In this document: piece after piece, positions 25,530 to 33,698 of the stretch | Layout: each line of letters starts with the position of its first letter | Numbering within the stretch: the stretch's first letter is position 1 | From: Micromonospora chokoriensis | GTDB taxonomy: Bacteria > Actinomycetota > Actinomycetes > Mycobacteriales > Micromonosporaceae | Direction of reading: 5' to 3' | Assembly: GCF_000718555.1 (NCBI RefSeq) | Contig: NZ_JOAN01000001.1 | Location: forward strand, 1-64,000 | DNA length: 64,000 bases | The notes under the pieces: model-generated | What the model saw: the letters and a program-made list of their open reading frames with translations, nothing else | What the model was told of the DNA's origin: nothing | Databases searched by the model: none | Translations under genes and position numbers: made by a program

Positions 25530-26956
25530 TGCCGCAGCCCCTGCTGGTTGAAGATCTGCACCATCTTCGCGTGAGCAGCCGTCACGGCCGCCGCTGGCGC
25601 CGTCCCCTGGACGACCTGCTGCATCATGTCGGTCAGGACGTAGGCCGAACCGACGGCCTGCTGGCCCGCGCTGGCCTTCTGCGGGAAGGCCAGGCCGTTC
25701 TTCGTGTTCAGCGGCAGCTTCAGCTCAGTGATCTTGCGCAGCATGGGGAACGCGGGGTCGCCGCTGGTGAAGAACGGGTCGGCGTCCCAGACCTTCTCCC
25801 AGGCGGGCATCACCAGGCCGGGCGCCTCCTTGGCCACCCCGAGCAGCGCGGGGGCGCTGACCAGGTACTGCGCCAGGAGCTTGGCGAGCGCGGGGTTCTT
25901 GGCGCCCTTGAAGACGACGAAGCCTTGCGACTGGCCGAGCAGCAGCGGGTTGTCGGTCGCCGGCCCGATGCAGTCGGAGAACACGTGGGTGTTCGCGTGC
26001 ACCGGGTTCTTCTTGGTCCGGGAGTCCGCGTAGACGCTGAACTGGTTGCGGGTGTAGCCGAGGATCCCCGCGAGCCAGTTCTCGTTGTTGCTGGTGTCGG
26101 TCCAGCTGGCGATCCCCGGCGGCAACATCGGCTTGTACTTGGGGTTGGTGTAGATGTCGCCGAGGAAGGTCACCGCCTGCACCGTCTCGGGGGAGTTGAA
26201 CGTGACCTTCCGGCCGTCGTTGGAGGCGATCGATCCGCCGTACGCGTTGATCAGCGCCTCGATCATGCCGTTGCCGTCGCCGGAGCGGTTCACCGTCATG
26301 CCCCAGCCGAACCGGCGCTTGGCCGGGTCGGAGATCTCCAGGCAGAGATCCCGCAGCTCCTCCCAGCTGTAGATGTCCTTGGGCGTGATGCCCTTGTCCT
26401 GCATCCAGTCCTTGCGCAGGAACGACCCGATCCCGATGAAGTGGTAGGGGATCGCGAACCACTTGCCGTCGAAGACGCAGAAGTTCTTGGCCTCGGCGCA
26501 CGGTTCGCCGTACTTGGCGGTCAGCGCCTGGACGACGTCCGTCACGTCTTCCAGGTCGCCGAGCGCCTGGAACTGCGCGACGAACCGTGAGTCGGTCATG
26601 AACGCCAGGTCACGCGCCACCCCGCCCTTGACCTCGGCGTCGATCTTGGCCACCACATCGCCGGCGTCGGCCTGGACCAGGCTGTTCTCGATCTTCGTTC
26701 CGGTGGTGTCGGCGAACTTCTTGATCGAGCTGTCGAGGGCTTCGTTGGCCGCCGTCGAGTACAGCTTCTGCGACAGCATCCCCATCGAGGAGCCCTTCAT
26801 CGCCGCCGCGGCGTCGATGAGCTCCTGCGGAACTTCCGGCTGGACCTTGGAGGGGGATTCGGAGGTGTCCCCGCACGCAGCCAGACCGGCTGCGCCGAGC
26901 ACACCCACCCCCATCCCCAGAAAGCCGCGCCGGGACCACATCGATTTGTCCTGCAT
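25526..26956 (-). CDS. Sugar ABC transporter substrate-binding lipoprotein
   Basis: 476 residues. The leader has a twin-arginine-like SRRGFLG motif and a lipobox LAAC with Cys28, so it may be exported folded by Tat and anchored outside. The body is a family 1 extracellular solute-binding protein: FADTTGTKIENSLVQAD, DLAFMTDSRFVAQFQALGDL and GFVVFKGAKNPALAKLLAQYL. The ligand is probably a sugar or oligosaccharide, not defined by sequence. ATG at 26956 has GAGGAGG about 9 bases upstream; a GTG two codons earlier is possible. First gene of the operon with the fused permease. Confidence 0.9.
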   Translation of the reverse strand: MQDKSMWSRRGFLGMGVGVLGAAGLAACGDTSESPSKVQPEVPQELIDAAAAMKGSSMGMLSQKLYSTAANEALDSSIKKFADTTGTKIENSLVQADAGDVVAKIDAEVKGGVARDLAFMTDSRFVAQFQALGDLEDVTDVVQALTAKYGEPCAEAKNFCVFDGKWFAIPYHFIGIGSFLRKDWMQDKGITPKDIYSWEELRDLCLEISDPAKRRFGWGMTVNRSGDGNGMIEALINAYGGSIASNDGRKVTFNSPETVQAVTFLGDIYTNPKYKPMLPPGIASWTDTSNNENWLAGILGYTRNQFSVYADSRTKKNPVHANTHVFSDCIGPATDNPLLLGQSQGFVVFKGAKNPALAKLLAQYLVSAPALLGVAKEAPGLVMPAWEKVWDADPFFTSGDPAFPMLRKITELKLPLNTKNGLAFPQKASAGQQAVGSAYVLTDMMQQVVQGTAPAAAVTAAHAKMVQIFNQQGLRQ

Positions 26957-27325
26957 GGACACCCGCCTCCTCTATCTCCCGGCACCGCTGCACGCCGAGG
27001 GCGTACGTGGCGAAAGCCGCGATGCTCGTGCTTCAGGTGTGTGTCGATATGGCGGTGGTGGGAAGCGCACGAGATCGGTCGGCGCGTCCGAAACTTTCGA
27101 GATCTCGCGTGTCGCTCGCTGGGTGTCGCGAGGAGCACGAGGCAGTCGACAACCGGCCGCGAGAGCGGCGCCGACGTGCCGGTTCGGTCGGGTCACGGAG
27201 GACCACCGCCGTTCGAGATTTCGAACCGAGTTCGAGATACCGTATCGAGTGGACGCGACGCTAGAGCAACGCTACGAGCGATGTCAATGTTTCGATGCGG
27301 TTTCCGGTAGAAAACGACAAGTCGG
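26957..27325. promoter_or_regulatory. Intergenic region with TTCGA palindromes, candidate operator for the IclR regulator
   Basis: This 369-base gap has no plausible gene and lower GC than its surroundings. It holds GTTCGAGATTTCGAAC at 27211-27226 (6-bp inverted arms), a direct repeat of GTTCGAGAT at 27230-27238, and CGAGATCTCG at 27099-27108. An ATTTCGAA core is found here and again on the minus strand just before the IclR start (28109-28116). These are plausible binding sites controlling the sugar transporter, which reads leftward from here. That the IclR protein is the binder is inferred. Confidence 0.5.
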
Positions 27326-28096
27326 CTAGCGCGGCTGGGCCCGGTAGCCCATCCGCGCGGAGAGTGCGGCAGCGCCCTCGCGAACCAGCCCGGTCCACTT
27401 CACCTGCACCTGCGGGGTCCAGCGAATGATCGGCGCCGACAGGCTCATCGCCGCGATGGTCGCGCCGGAATGATCCCGGATCGCCGCAGCGACGCAGCGC
27501 ATGGCGGTGTCGGACTCGCCGACGTCGACCGCGACGCTCTCCGCCCGGACGCGGTCAAGATGTGCCCGCAGGCGGTCCGGGTCGGTGATGCTGGCCGGCG
27601 TCATGCCGGGCAGGCTGCCCTTCGTCAGGACGGTGTCCAGCGCCGCCTGATCCAGGCTCGATAGCAGGACCTTGCCGACCGCCGTGCAGTGCGCCGGCAG
27701 CCGCCGCCCGACCGCGGAGACCATCCGGACGGGGTGCGTGCTGTCGAACTTTACGAGGTAGATGACATCGGCGCCGTCGAGCACCGCCACGTGGACCGCC
27801 TCGTCGCACGCGGCAGCCACGTCCCGCGCGACGCACTGCGCCTCGCGGACCAGGTCAAGCCGGCCGGCGAACGCCGTACCGAGCTGAAATAGCGGCATGC
27901 CGAGCCGATACTGCACCGGCTGGCCCGGGACGGAGATCAGGTAAGAGCGAGCCTCGAGCGTGACGAGCAGCTCGTGGACGGTGGTGCGGGGCAGGTCGAG
28001 CCGCTCCATCACCTGACGGGCCGATAATTGGGGGTTGTCCAGGAACAGTTCGAGCACGTCGAGCGCGCGGATGACCGCCGGTACCACACGGGGCAT
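27326..28096 (-). CDS. IclR-family transcriptional regulator
   Basis: 256 residues. The N-terminal winged helix-turn-helix (VIRALDVLELFLDNPQLSARQVMERLDLPRTTVHELLVTLE) and the C-terminal IclR effector domain (YRLGMPLFQLG, GRRLPAHCTAVGKVLLSSL, AAIRDHSGATIAAMSLSAP) are both complete. The Cys in PAHCTAVGK is the usual one. It most likely controls the sugar ABC operon downstream on the same strand in answer to a metabolite. AAGGGAC precedes the ATG at 28096. A palindromic TTCGAAAT sits in its own leader, suggesting autoregulation. Confidence 0.9.
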   Translation of the reverse strand: MPRVVPAVIRALDVLELFLDNPQLSARQVMERLDLPRTTVHELLVTLEARSYLISVPGQPVQYRLGMPLFQLGTAFAGRLDLVREAQCVARDVAAACDEAVHVAVLDGADVIYLVKFDSTHPVRMVSAVGRRLPAHCTAVGKVLLSSLDQAALDTVLTKGSLPGMTPASITDPDRLRAHLDRVRAESVAVDVGESDTAMRCVAAAIRDHSGATIAAMSLSAPIIRWTPQVQVKWTGLVREGAAALSARMGYRAQPR

Positions 28097-28273
28097 GTCG
28101 ATAGTCCCTTCGAAATGCTGGACCCGTGTCAACGATCTCCACACGGGCCGGCACCTGAAGAGGATAACTAGGTCAGCGCCCGGCGCCAGGTTCCAGACGC
28201 CAAGGCGGGCAACCCGGCACCCCTCCGGCCACGACATAGCGGTGTAGGAGACACAGCTACGGAGGGAGTCGAG

Positions 28274-28342
28274 ATGCGGATCGGCGGACGATCACCGTGT
28301 GGGTGGTGGCCGGTGGGAGGACAGGTTCGAGGATGCCGTTGA
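28274..28342 (+). CDS. Possible 22-residue leader peptide overlapping the sigma-factor start
   Basis: A short frame begins with ATG at 28274, which has GGAGGGA 8 bases upstream, a better ribosome site than that of the sigma factor. It encodes MRIGGRSPCGWWPVGGQVRG and two more residues, and its stop (28340-28342) falls just after the sigma-factor start at 28333 in another frame. This arrangement would couple or limit sigma-factor translation. The Trp-Trp pair and two cysteines are suggestive but not proof of attenuation. Confidence 0.35.
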   Translation: MRIGGRSPCGWWPVGGQVRGCR

Positions 28343-28884
28343 GCCGGGCACTGGCGGCCGATGCCGAGTACACCGAATACGTCCGAGCCGGCCTGCCGCA
28401 GTGGCGTCGGACGGCGTACCTGATGTGCGGTGACTGGCACCAGGGCGACGACATCGTGCAGCGGGTGCTCACCGAGCTGTACCGCAACTGGCCCCGGGCC
28501 CGGCGGGCCGACAACCTAAACGCGCTGGTCCGGACGATGCTGCTGCGGCGGTTGATCGACGACCGGCGACGCCGCTGGGCCCGAGTGTTACTCACCGACC
28601 TGTTACCGGAGCGGGCCGCACCGACCGCCCCCGATGCCACCGAGCGGCTCGATGTGGTGGCGGCGCTGCGGCAGGTCGCGCCGCGGCAGCGGGCGGTGCT
28701 GGTGCTGCGGTTCTTTCAGGACCTGACGGTAGAGGAGACGGCGCAGGCGCTGGGCTGCGCTCCCGGCACCGTCAAGAGCCAGACCGCCAAGGGGCTGGCG
28801 ACGCTGCGAGGACTGCTCGCCCCAATCCGAGATGACGCACCGACCACCAGGCAGACCGGCAGCGCGCCGGCCAGCGTGTGTTAG
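28333..28884 (+). CDS. SigE-type (SigE-family) RNA polymerase sigma factor
   Basis: 183 residues of the ECF class in the actinobacterial 'SigE family' (TIGR02983 type). Region 2 is visible as YTEYVRAGLPQWRRTAYLMCGDWHQGDDIVQRVLTELYRNWP, and region 4 as LRQVAPRQRAVLVLRFFQDL followed by ETAQALGCAPGTVKSQTAKGL. It lacks a long C-terminal domain. It probably directs transcription of an envelope or stress regulon and its own gene. The gene lies 15 bases before a membrane protein that could be its anti-sigma factor. Its own ribosome site is weak; see the leader frame upstream. Confidence 0.88.
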   Translation: MPLSRALAADAEYTEYVRAGLPQWRRTAYLMCGDWHQGDDIVQRVLTELYRNWPRARRADNLNALVRTMLLRRLIDDRRRRWARVLLTDLLPERAAPTAPDATERLDVVAALRQVAPRQRAVLVLRFFQDLTVEETAQALGCAPGTVKSQTAKGLATLRGLLAPIRDDAPTTRQTGSAPASVC

Positions 28885-28899
28885 CCACGGGAGTTGACG

Positions 28900-30090
28900 A
28901 TGATCGAGGAAATGAATGTGGCGCGGCTGATGCGCGACGAGGTCGAGTCGGCCGAAGTTCCGTCGACAATTCTGAACGTCGAACAGGCAATGACCACCGG
29001 ACGACGGCAGCGCTGGTACGCCCGCGGCACGGGTGCCGCACTGGCGGTGGCCGCACTAGCGGTCGGTGCTGCCACGGTGCCGGGTCTGGTCGCGCCGGAC
29101 CGGCCATCGACGCCGTCGACGCTGGAACTTGTCGGTGCCCTGGCCCCGCTGCAGCCGTACACCGGTCCGGTGTCGTCGCCCGACTCGTCGCGGATCTCAG
29201 CCGCGTTGGAGACGGTCGACCCGACCGTTCAGTACGTCCGGTTCGGCTGGCTACCGTCCGGCTTGGATAGCGTGCAGTACCAGGCAGGTCTGCAACTGGA
29301 CGGCTTGGGAGTCTCCCTGATCGGGCACGCTGCCCGCGACGACTCGTGGAGGGGTGTGTCGGTCAGCCTCTACCCGAAGGGGGTGACGCCGCCCGCGCCG
29401 CAGGTCATCGGCATCGACCAACGGGCCCCCACCGTGAGTACGGCGCCCGCACCCGATGTGCGGGGTGAAGCGGCGACGTTCACCCAGTACGACGTCGAGG
29501 GCACCGACCGGCTCTGCCTGCGCTGGCAGTACGCCCCCGGCGGCTGGGCCGAGGTCAGCGTTGCGCCCTGGGCCGCGAAGCAGGACGCTCGCGAGATCGC
29601 CCTGCAGGTGGCGCAGAAGCTCACGTTCAGCACGACCGAGCGGGTGCAGCTGCCAGCCCAGGTCAAGGGGGTGCCGCAGAATTTGCGGCCGATCCTGACC
29701 AACGTCTCCGGGCCGCTGACCTCGGACGGCTGGCGGTGGTACGCCGGCGTCACCTACAGCGCCGAGCCCTCCACCGCGGCTCCCGGAGTGCAGCGGGCGA
29801 AGACGCTGGACGTCAGCTTCTCTCCGTACTTCACGATGACCGACAAGATCCGGGCCGAGCTGAACGGCAAGGAGCCCCCGCCGCCGAACACCACCATCGA
29901 CGGTCATCAGGCGCGCTTCGGTGCTGGCGGCGATCCGGACTGGCTCGAGTCACTGACCGTGTACGACGTACAAGGGTTGACGGTCAGGATCGACGCACAC
30001 CGCGGGACGCTCACTGAGCAGGGCACCAAGGGTATTTTCGGACAACTCGGCCTCGCCGACGCCGCGCCGAACTGGCGTCCCTCGCTGTAA
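28900..30090 (+). CDS. Membrane protein co-transcribed with the SigE-type factor, possible anti-sigma factor
   Basis: 396 residues. An N-terminal cytoplasmic segment of about 42 residues (MIEEMNVARLMRDEVESAEV), one membrane helix (about 43-65, GAALAVAALAVGAATVPGLV), and a large extracytoplasmic domain. This layout matches one-helix regulators that sit beside SigE-family sigma factors, where the short inner part would bind sigma. I see no zinc-binding H-x3-C-x2-C anti-sigma motif, so that role is inferred from position. The ATG at 28900 has GGGAG 6 bases upstream. Confidence 0.7.
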   Translation: MIEEMNVARLMRDEVESAEVPSTILNVEQAMTTGRRQRWYARGTGAALAVAALAVGAATVPGLVAPDRPSTPSTLELVGALAPLQPYTGPVSSPDSSRISAALETVDPTVQYVRFGWLPSGLDSVQYQAGLQLDGLGVSLIGHAARDDSWRGVSVSLYPKGVTPPAPQVIGIDQRAPTVSTAPAPDVRGEAATFTQYDVEGTDRLCLRWQYAPGGWAEVSVAPWAAKQDAREIALQVAQKLTFSTTERVQLPAQVKGVPQNLRPILTNVSGPLTSDGWRWYAGVTYSAEPSTAAPGVQRAKTLDVSFSPYFTMTDKIRAELNGKEPPPPNTTIDGHQARFGAGGDPDWLESLTVYDVQGLTVRIDAHRGTLTEQGTKGIFGQLGLADAAPNWRPSL

Positions 30091-30154
30091 AGGCGCGTAG
30101 TGCACCGCCCCGGAACTCGCCGACGGTCCCGGGGCGGTCTGCGCACGTTCGTCG

Positions 30155-33013
30155 TCAGTCGCCGTTGGCCACGTAGATGTAGTAGCGGGTGGCATCGGTC
30201 TCCGTGCCGTCCGCCTTGTGGCCGGTCACCGACAAGGCGTGCGTCTCGTAGTCCTGCGCCGGCGTGTAAGTGATCAACGCCTTCCCGTTACTGTCGGCCG
30301 GCACGTCCGTCGACGGGCCGTCGTCGATCTGCCAGGAGAACGACACGATTCCGGTAGTGCCGCCGCTGAACTCGAAGGTGCCGGGCACACCGCCACCGCC
30401 CGACCAGGCGCTGTCCGGATATTGAGCGCTCACGACGTAGGGAGCGTTGCCGACCGTGAAGTCGTAGTCCGTCACCGGCGAGAGTTCGCCGCCCGCCGTC
30501 AGGCTCCGTACGTGCAGGGTGTTCGTGCCGTTGCGTTCGAACGGCACCGCGACCATCGTTGACGTGCCGTCGGTGCTGGCCGGCAGCACCTGCTCCGGGC
30601 CGTCGTTGACCCGGTAGTGGTACTCGGTCACCTCGCCGAACAGCTGGGTGTAGAAGTAGAAGTATCCGGTCCAGCCGATCCCCCTGCGCGACCAGTCGTA
30701 GAGGCTGTACACGTCGACCCTGTTGTCCCGGACATCGAAGGGTTGTATCCGCAGGTCCGATTCGGTGCCGTCCGCACCAATGCTCGTCACCCGCACCTCG
30801 TGGTAGCCCCACGAACTCGGCGTGTAGGTGACCGTCGCGGTGCCGTCGGGACCGGCCGCGATCGTCTCCTCGTCGGCGCCGTTCAACGAGTAGCGGTAGG
30901 AGGCGACATCCGGCAGCCCCGGGTGGAAGGTGAACGTCGCGGGCCGACCGACGGTGCCGCTGCCCTCGGGCGTGTGCGTGACCACGGGGCCGGACCAGAT
31001 GCTGAACGTGTGGGTGGCAGCGGGCGATCGCGTACCGTCCGACAACAGCGCCTGGAGGACCACGGCATTGTCACCGGCGTGCTTCGGCGTGACCGTGATG
31101 AGAGCGTATTGGTTGCCCTCGTTGGACACGGTCTGCTCAGCGCCGCCGTCGAATCGGTAGACGAAACCGGTTAGGTTCGGCAGTTGGCTCACCAACTCGA
31201 TGCTCAGCGGCACACCGACCCCGTCCCGGCGCGGCCAGCTGGTCAGCTCGTGGGCGTACGCCATCGGATGTGGGTCGATGATGTTGAACTGATAGTCCGC
31301 CTCCATCGACTTGGCGCCATCCGACCGCACCGACCGTACGGTCATCGAATGCCAGCCCGGCGTCGCCGTCCACGTCAGTACGGCGGTGTCGTCCGCCGCC
31401 GCCGGAATGCTCTTCCACTCGTTGTCGAGGTTGTACTCGTAGGCCACGACGTCGTTGCTGTGCGGGGTGAACCGGAACGAGCCGGTCTTGCCGGTGATCT
31501 GGTCGGTGTCCAGGTTGAACTCCGCCGACTCCACACCGGGGGCGTCGGTGACCCAGACCTGCAGGGTGTCCTGCCCGATCAGCACGTTCTTGGCGTAGCT
31601 CCGGACGGCCACCTCGGCTGTGCCGGCGGCGGTGAACGTGATGGGCCCGGTCGCCTTGCCATCGACAGCCGGGAGGCGGACCTCCGCGCCGTCCTTGAGC
31701 TGATACCCGAACGCGGTGGTTTCGGGCTTCGACGCGATCAACGTGATCGTGCTCGGCAAGCCGACGCCGTTCACGGTGACGACGGCGTTCGGCGCCGTCT
31801 CGGCGACCCGGAACTGGTAGTTCTTCTCGGGCCCGCGGTTGCCCGCCGCGTCGACGGACGCGACAAAGAGGTCAGTGATGAACCGTAGCTTCGGGGTGTA
31901 CTTCAGGATCGCCGTGCCGCCCGGGCGCTTGGCCGGAACCTGCCCGGAATACCCCATGGAGTCACGCCAGGCGAACGCGACCACGTCGCGGTCGCCAGCC
32001 CCGTCGAAGCGGAACGTCCCCTCGATGCCGGTGCCACCGCCCGGGGTTTCGCCCTCGGGATAGGTCCGCGACGACACCTTCGGCGGATTCGCCGGGGCGG
32101 TCCGGTCCATGACGAGGTAGCAGGTCGCACTCCACGGACCTGGGTCGTAGTAGTCGCTGGCCTGTGCCTGCCAGGCGAGGACCGTGCCGTCGGCGTACTG
32201 GCTCAGGTCGGTGCCGCCGTAGTCATTGAACTCGCGACGCTGATCGGGGTGGCCCACCGGCCAGATCGCGTACAGCACGGTCGGGTGGTCGCCCTCGTCC
32301 GCATCGCGGGCGGTAGCCGCGAACACCACGTTCCGCGCCGCCGGCGACGGCTTGGCCAGGGTGCCGCACGGCCGGTCCGGGTACGCCAGGTGGAGGTTCG
32401 TGACGGTGGGCGGATGGTTCCTGGTCGCACTGAGCACCGGCTTGTCAAAGGTACGACCGGTCCGCGTGTCAGCTTCCTGACTGGCGGTCACCCGATACTC
32501 CAGGGTGATGCTCTTCTCGTGCCGGCCCAGCGCCGCGTTGAGCGTGGCCACCATGTCGATGCCCAGGTAGCCCGGGCAGTAGACAGCGCCGCCGCCCCGG
32601 TTGGTGGACACCAGCTTCTCAAGCTCGGCCGGTGGGCGCAGCCAGGTCGTGTTGCTCTTGACTGGGCTGGTCCGCCACACCTCGATGGTTGCCGGGGCGG
32701 AGCAGTCGGTGACCGTGTTCTCGTACGTCCACAGGTACGAGTTGTGGACGACCGTACCCTTCAACTTGGTCAGGTCGTACGTGAAGTAGGAGCGGTAGGT
32801 GTGCGGCCGACCGGCGTCGTCGCGGGACGTGCCGACCGGCGGCGTCACCGCTGCATTGACGACCTTCGCATGCGGTTTCTGCGAGTCGAGATAGGCCCAG
32901 CTCGTCAGAGGTAAATTGGACGAGTCGGCGGCCGAGGCCGGAGAGCTGGTGGTCAGCAATGCGGCTGTGACGGCGACGACTGTCAACGGGACGGCCGCTC
33001 TGAGGCGTCTCAT
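30155..33013 (-). CDS. Secreted protein with seven Ig-like repeats
   Basis: 952 residues with a signal peptide (RRLRAAVPLTVVAVTAALL, cleavage near ASA). After it comes an N-terminal domain of about 200 residues resembling a DNRLRE/carbohydrate-binding-type module (YRSYFTYDLTKLKGTVV, TIEVWRTSPV). Then about seven repeats of 85-95 residues follow, each with a VxxYxYxLDG-type strand, a GTAxVTxTP strand and a DGxxS turn (for example DVASYRYSLNGADEETIAA). The repeats are probably beta-sandwich domains. There is no catalytic motif or sortase signal. It could be a wall-associated adhesin or a spacer for a partner. ATG at 33013 has GGGGAGGAAAG upstream. Confidence 0.8.
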   Translation of the reverse strand: MRRLRAAVPLTVVAVTAALLTTSSPASAADSSNLPLTSWAYLDSQKPHAKVVNAAVTPPVGTSRDDAGRPHTYRSYFTYDLTKLKGTVVHNSYLWTYENTVTDCSAPATIEVWRTSPVKSNTTWLRPPAELEKLVSTNRGGGAVYCPGYLGIDMVATLNAALGRHEKSITLEYRVTASQEADTRTGRTFDKPVLSATRNHPPTVTNLHLAYPDRPCGTLAKPSPAARNVVFAATARDADEGDHPTVLYAIWPVGHPDQRREFNDYGGTDLSQYADGTVLAWQAQASDYYDPGPWSATCYLVMDRTAPANPPKVSSRTYPEGETPGGGTGIEGTFRFDGAGDRDVVAFAWRDSMGYSGQVPAKRPGGTAILKYTPKLRFITDLFVASVDAAGNRGPEKNYQFRVAETAPNAVVTVNGVGLPSTITLIASKPETTAFGYQLKDGAEVRLPAVDGKATGPITFTAAGTAEVAVRSYAKNVLIGQDTLQVWVTDAPGVESAEFNLDTDQITGKTGSFRFTPHSNDVVAYEYNLDNEWKSIPAAADDTAVLTWTATPGWHSMTVRSVRSDGAKSMEADYQFNIIDPHPMAYAHELTSWPRRDGVGVPLSIELVSQLPNLTGFVYRFDGGAEQTVSNEGNQYALITVTPKHAGDNAVVLQALLSDGTRSPAATHTFSIWSGPVVTHTPEGSGTVGRPATFTFHPGLPDVASYRYSLNGADEETIAAGPDGTATVTYTPSSWGYHEVRVTSIGADGTESDLRIQPFDVRDNRVDVYSLYDWSRRGIGWTGYFYFYTQLFGEVTEYHYRVNDGPEQVLPASTDGTSTMVAVPFERNGTNTLHVRSLTAGGELSPVTDYDFTVGNAPYVVSAQYPDSAWSGGGGVPGTFEFSGGTTGIVSFSWQIDDGPSTDVPADSNGKALITYTPAQDYETHALSVTGHKADGTETDATRYYIYVANGD

Positions 33014-33064
33014 ATGGATCTTTCCTCCCCCGTGGCGGCACCCCCATCGATGCCGGCGGGCGTC

Positions 33065-33092
33065 ATCGTAGCCAGGCGGTGCCATACCGTAA
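33065..33092 (-). promoter_or_regulatory. Candidate promoter of the Ig-repeat protein gene
   Basis: On the minus strand a TTACGG box (33092-33087) and a TACGAT box (33070-33065) are spaced 16 bases apart, which fits the housekeeping sigma factor of actinomycetes. Transcription would begin near 33058 and leave a leader of about 45 bases before the ATG. Confidence 0.4.
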
Positions 33093-33132
33093 GGGGAATT
33101 TCGATGCCTCCGGCGGGCTGCTCATCCCGGCT

Positions 33133-33558
33133 TCAGGCAGTGGTGTTCTCGTACGTGGCTCGGTTGACGAACACCTCGTCCATGTGGGTCTCGGCCCAGG
33201 CCTTCAGGCCGCGCATCATCTGGTGCAGGGAGAGACCCAGATCGGTGAGTTCGTAGGAGACCGTTACGGGTACGGTCGGCGTCACAGTGCGGCTGACCAG
33301 GCCGTCGCGCTCGAGCGAACGCAGTGTCTGCGTGAGCATTTTCTGACTGATGCCGGCCAGCAGGCGGGACAGTTCGGAGTAGCGCATCGGGCGGGGATCG
33401 CCAGCGCAGTCCGGGCCGCTGCCCAGTGCGGCCAGGATCAGCGCGACCCACTTTCCCGAGATCCGGTCGAGCAGCTTCTGACTCGGGCATATTGCCATGA
33501 ATGCGTCATAGCCTGCCGTGGCCACAGCCGTTCTCTGAGTCGCTGTCGTTGCTGTCAT
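33133..33558 (-). CDS. HxlR-family transcriptional regulator
   Basis: 141 residues with the HxlR winged helix: LDRISGKWVALILAALGSGP, MRYSELSRLLAGISQKMLTQTLRSLERDGLVSR and YELTDLGLSLHQMM. Cys24 in MAICPSQK is at the position that senses oxidants or quinones in YodB- and HypR-type members. It is divergent from an aldo-keto reductase, a common arrangement in which the regulator responds to electrophiles and controls the reductase. The ATG at 33558 has GGAGGGTGG upstream. Confidence 0.88.
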   Translation of the reverse strand: MTATTATQRTAVATAGYDAFMAICPSQKLLDRISGKWVALILAALGSGPDCAGDPRPMRYSELSRLLAGISQKMLTQTLRSLERDGLVSRTVTPTVPVTVSYELTDLGLSLHQMMRGLKAWAETHMDEVFVNRATYENTTA

Positions 33559-33579
33559 CGACCACCCTCCACGATCAAG

Positions 33580-33623
33580 GTGCGTTACGCACTTTCAGGT
33601 GCCTACTTCCCGTTAGGGAGTAG
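33580..33623. promoter_or_regulatory. Two palindromes in the HxlR/reductase divergent promoter
   Basis: GTGCGTTACGCAC (33580-33592) is a perfect inverted repeat, and CTACTTCCC-GTTA-GGGAGTAG (33603-33623) is an inverted repeat with one unpaired base. The latter has the TACT and AGTA ends known from YodB-type operators, although with an 11-base spacer instead of 7. Both are candidate sites for the adjacent HxlR regulator. Confidence 0.45.
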
Positions 33624-33698
33624 CCCCTTCAGGATGAAGCAAGTGTCCGTTGGGCGGCAAAGTTGCCCAACCCACATTCGTAAGCAGGAGGTACGAGC

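Noticed and set aside
27230..27310. A LexA box near GTTCGA sequences
   Set aside because: The half-sites are in the order GTTCGA then TCGAAC, the reverse of the SOS arrangement, and fit an IclR-type operator better.
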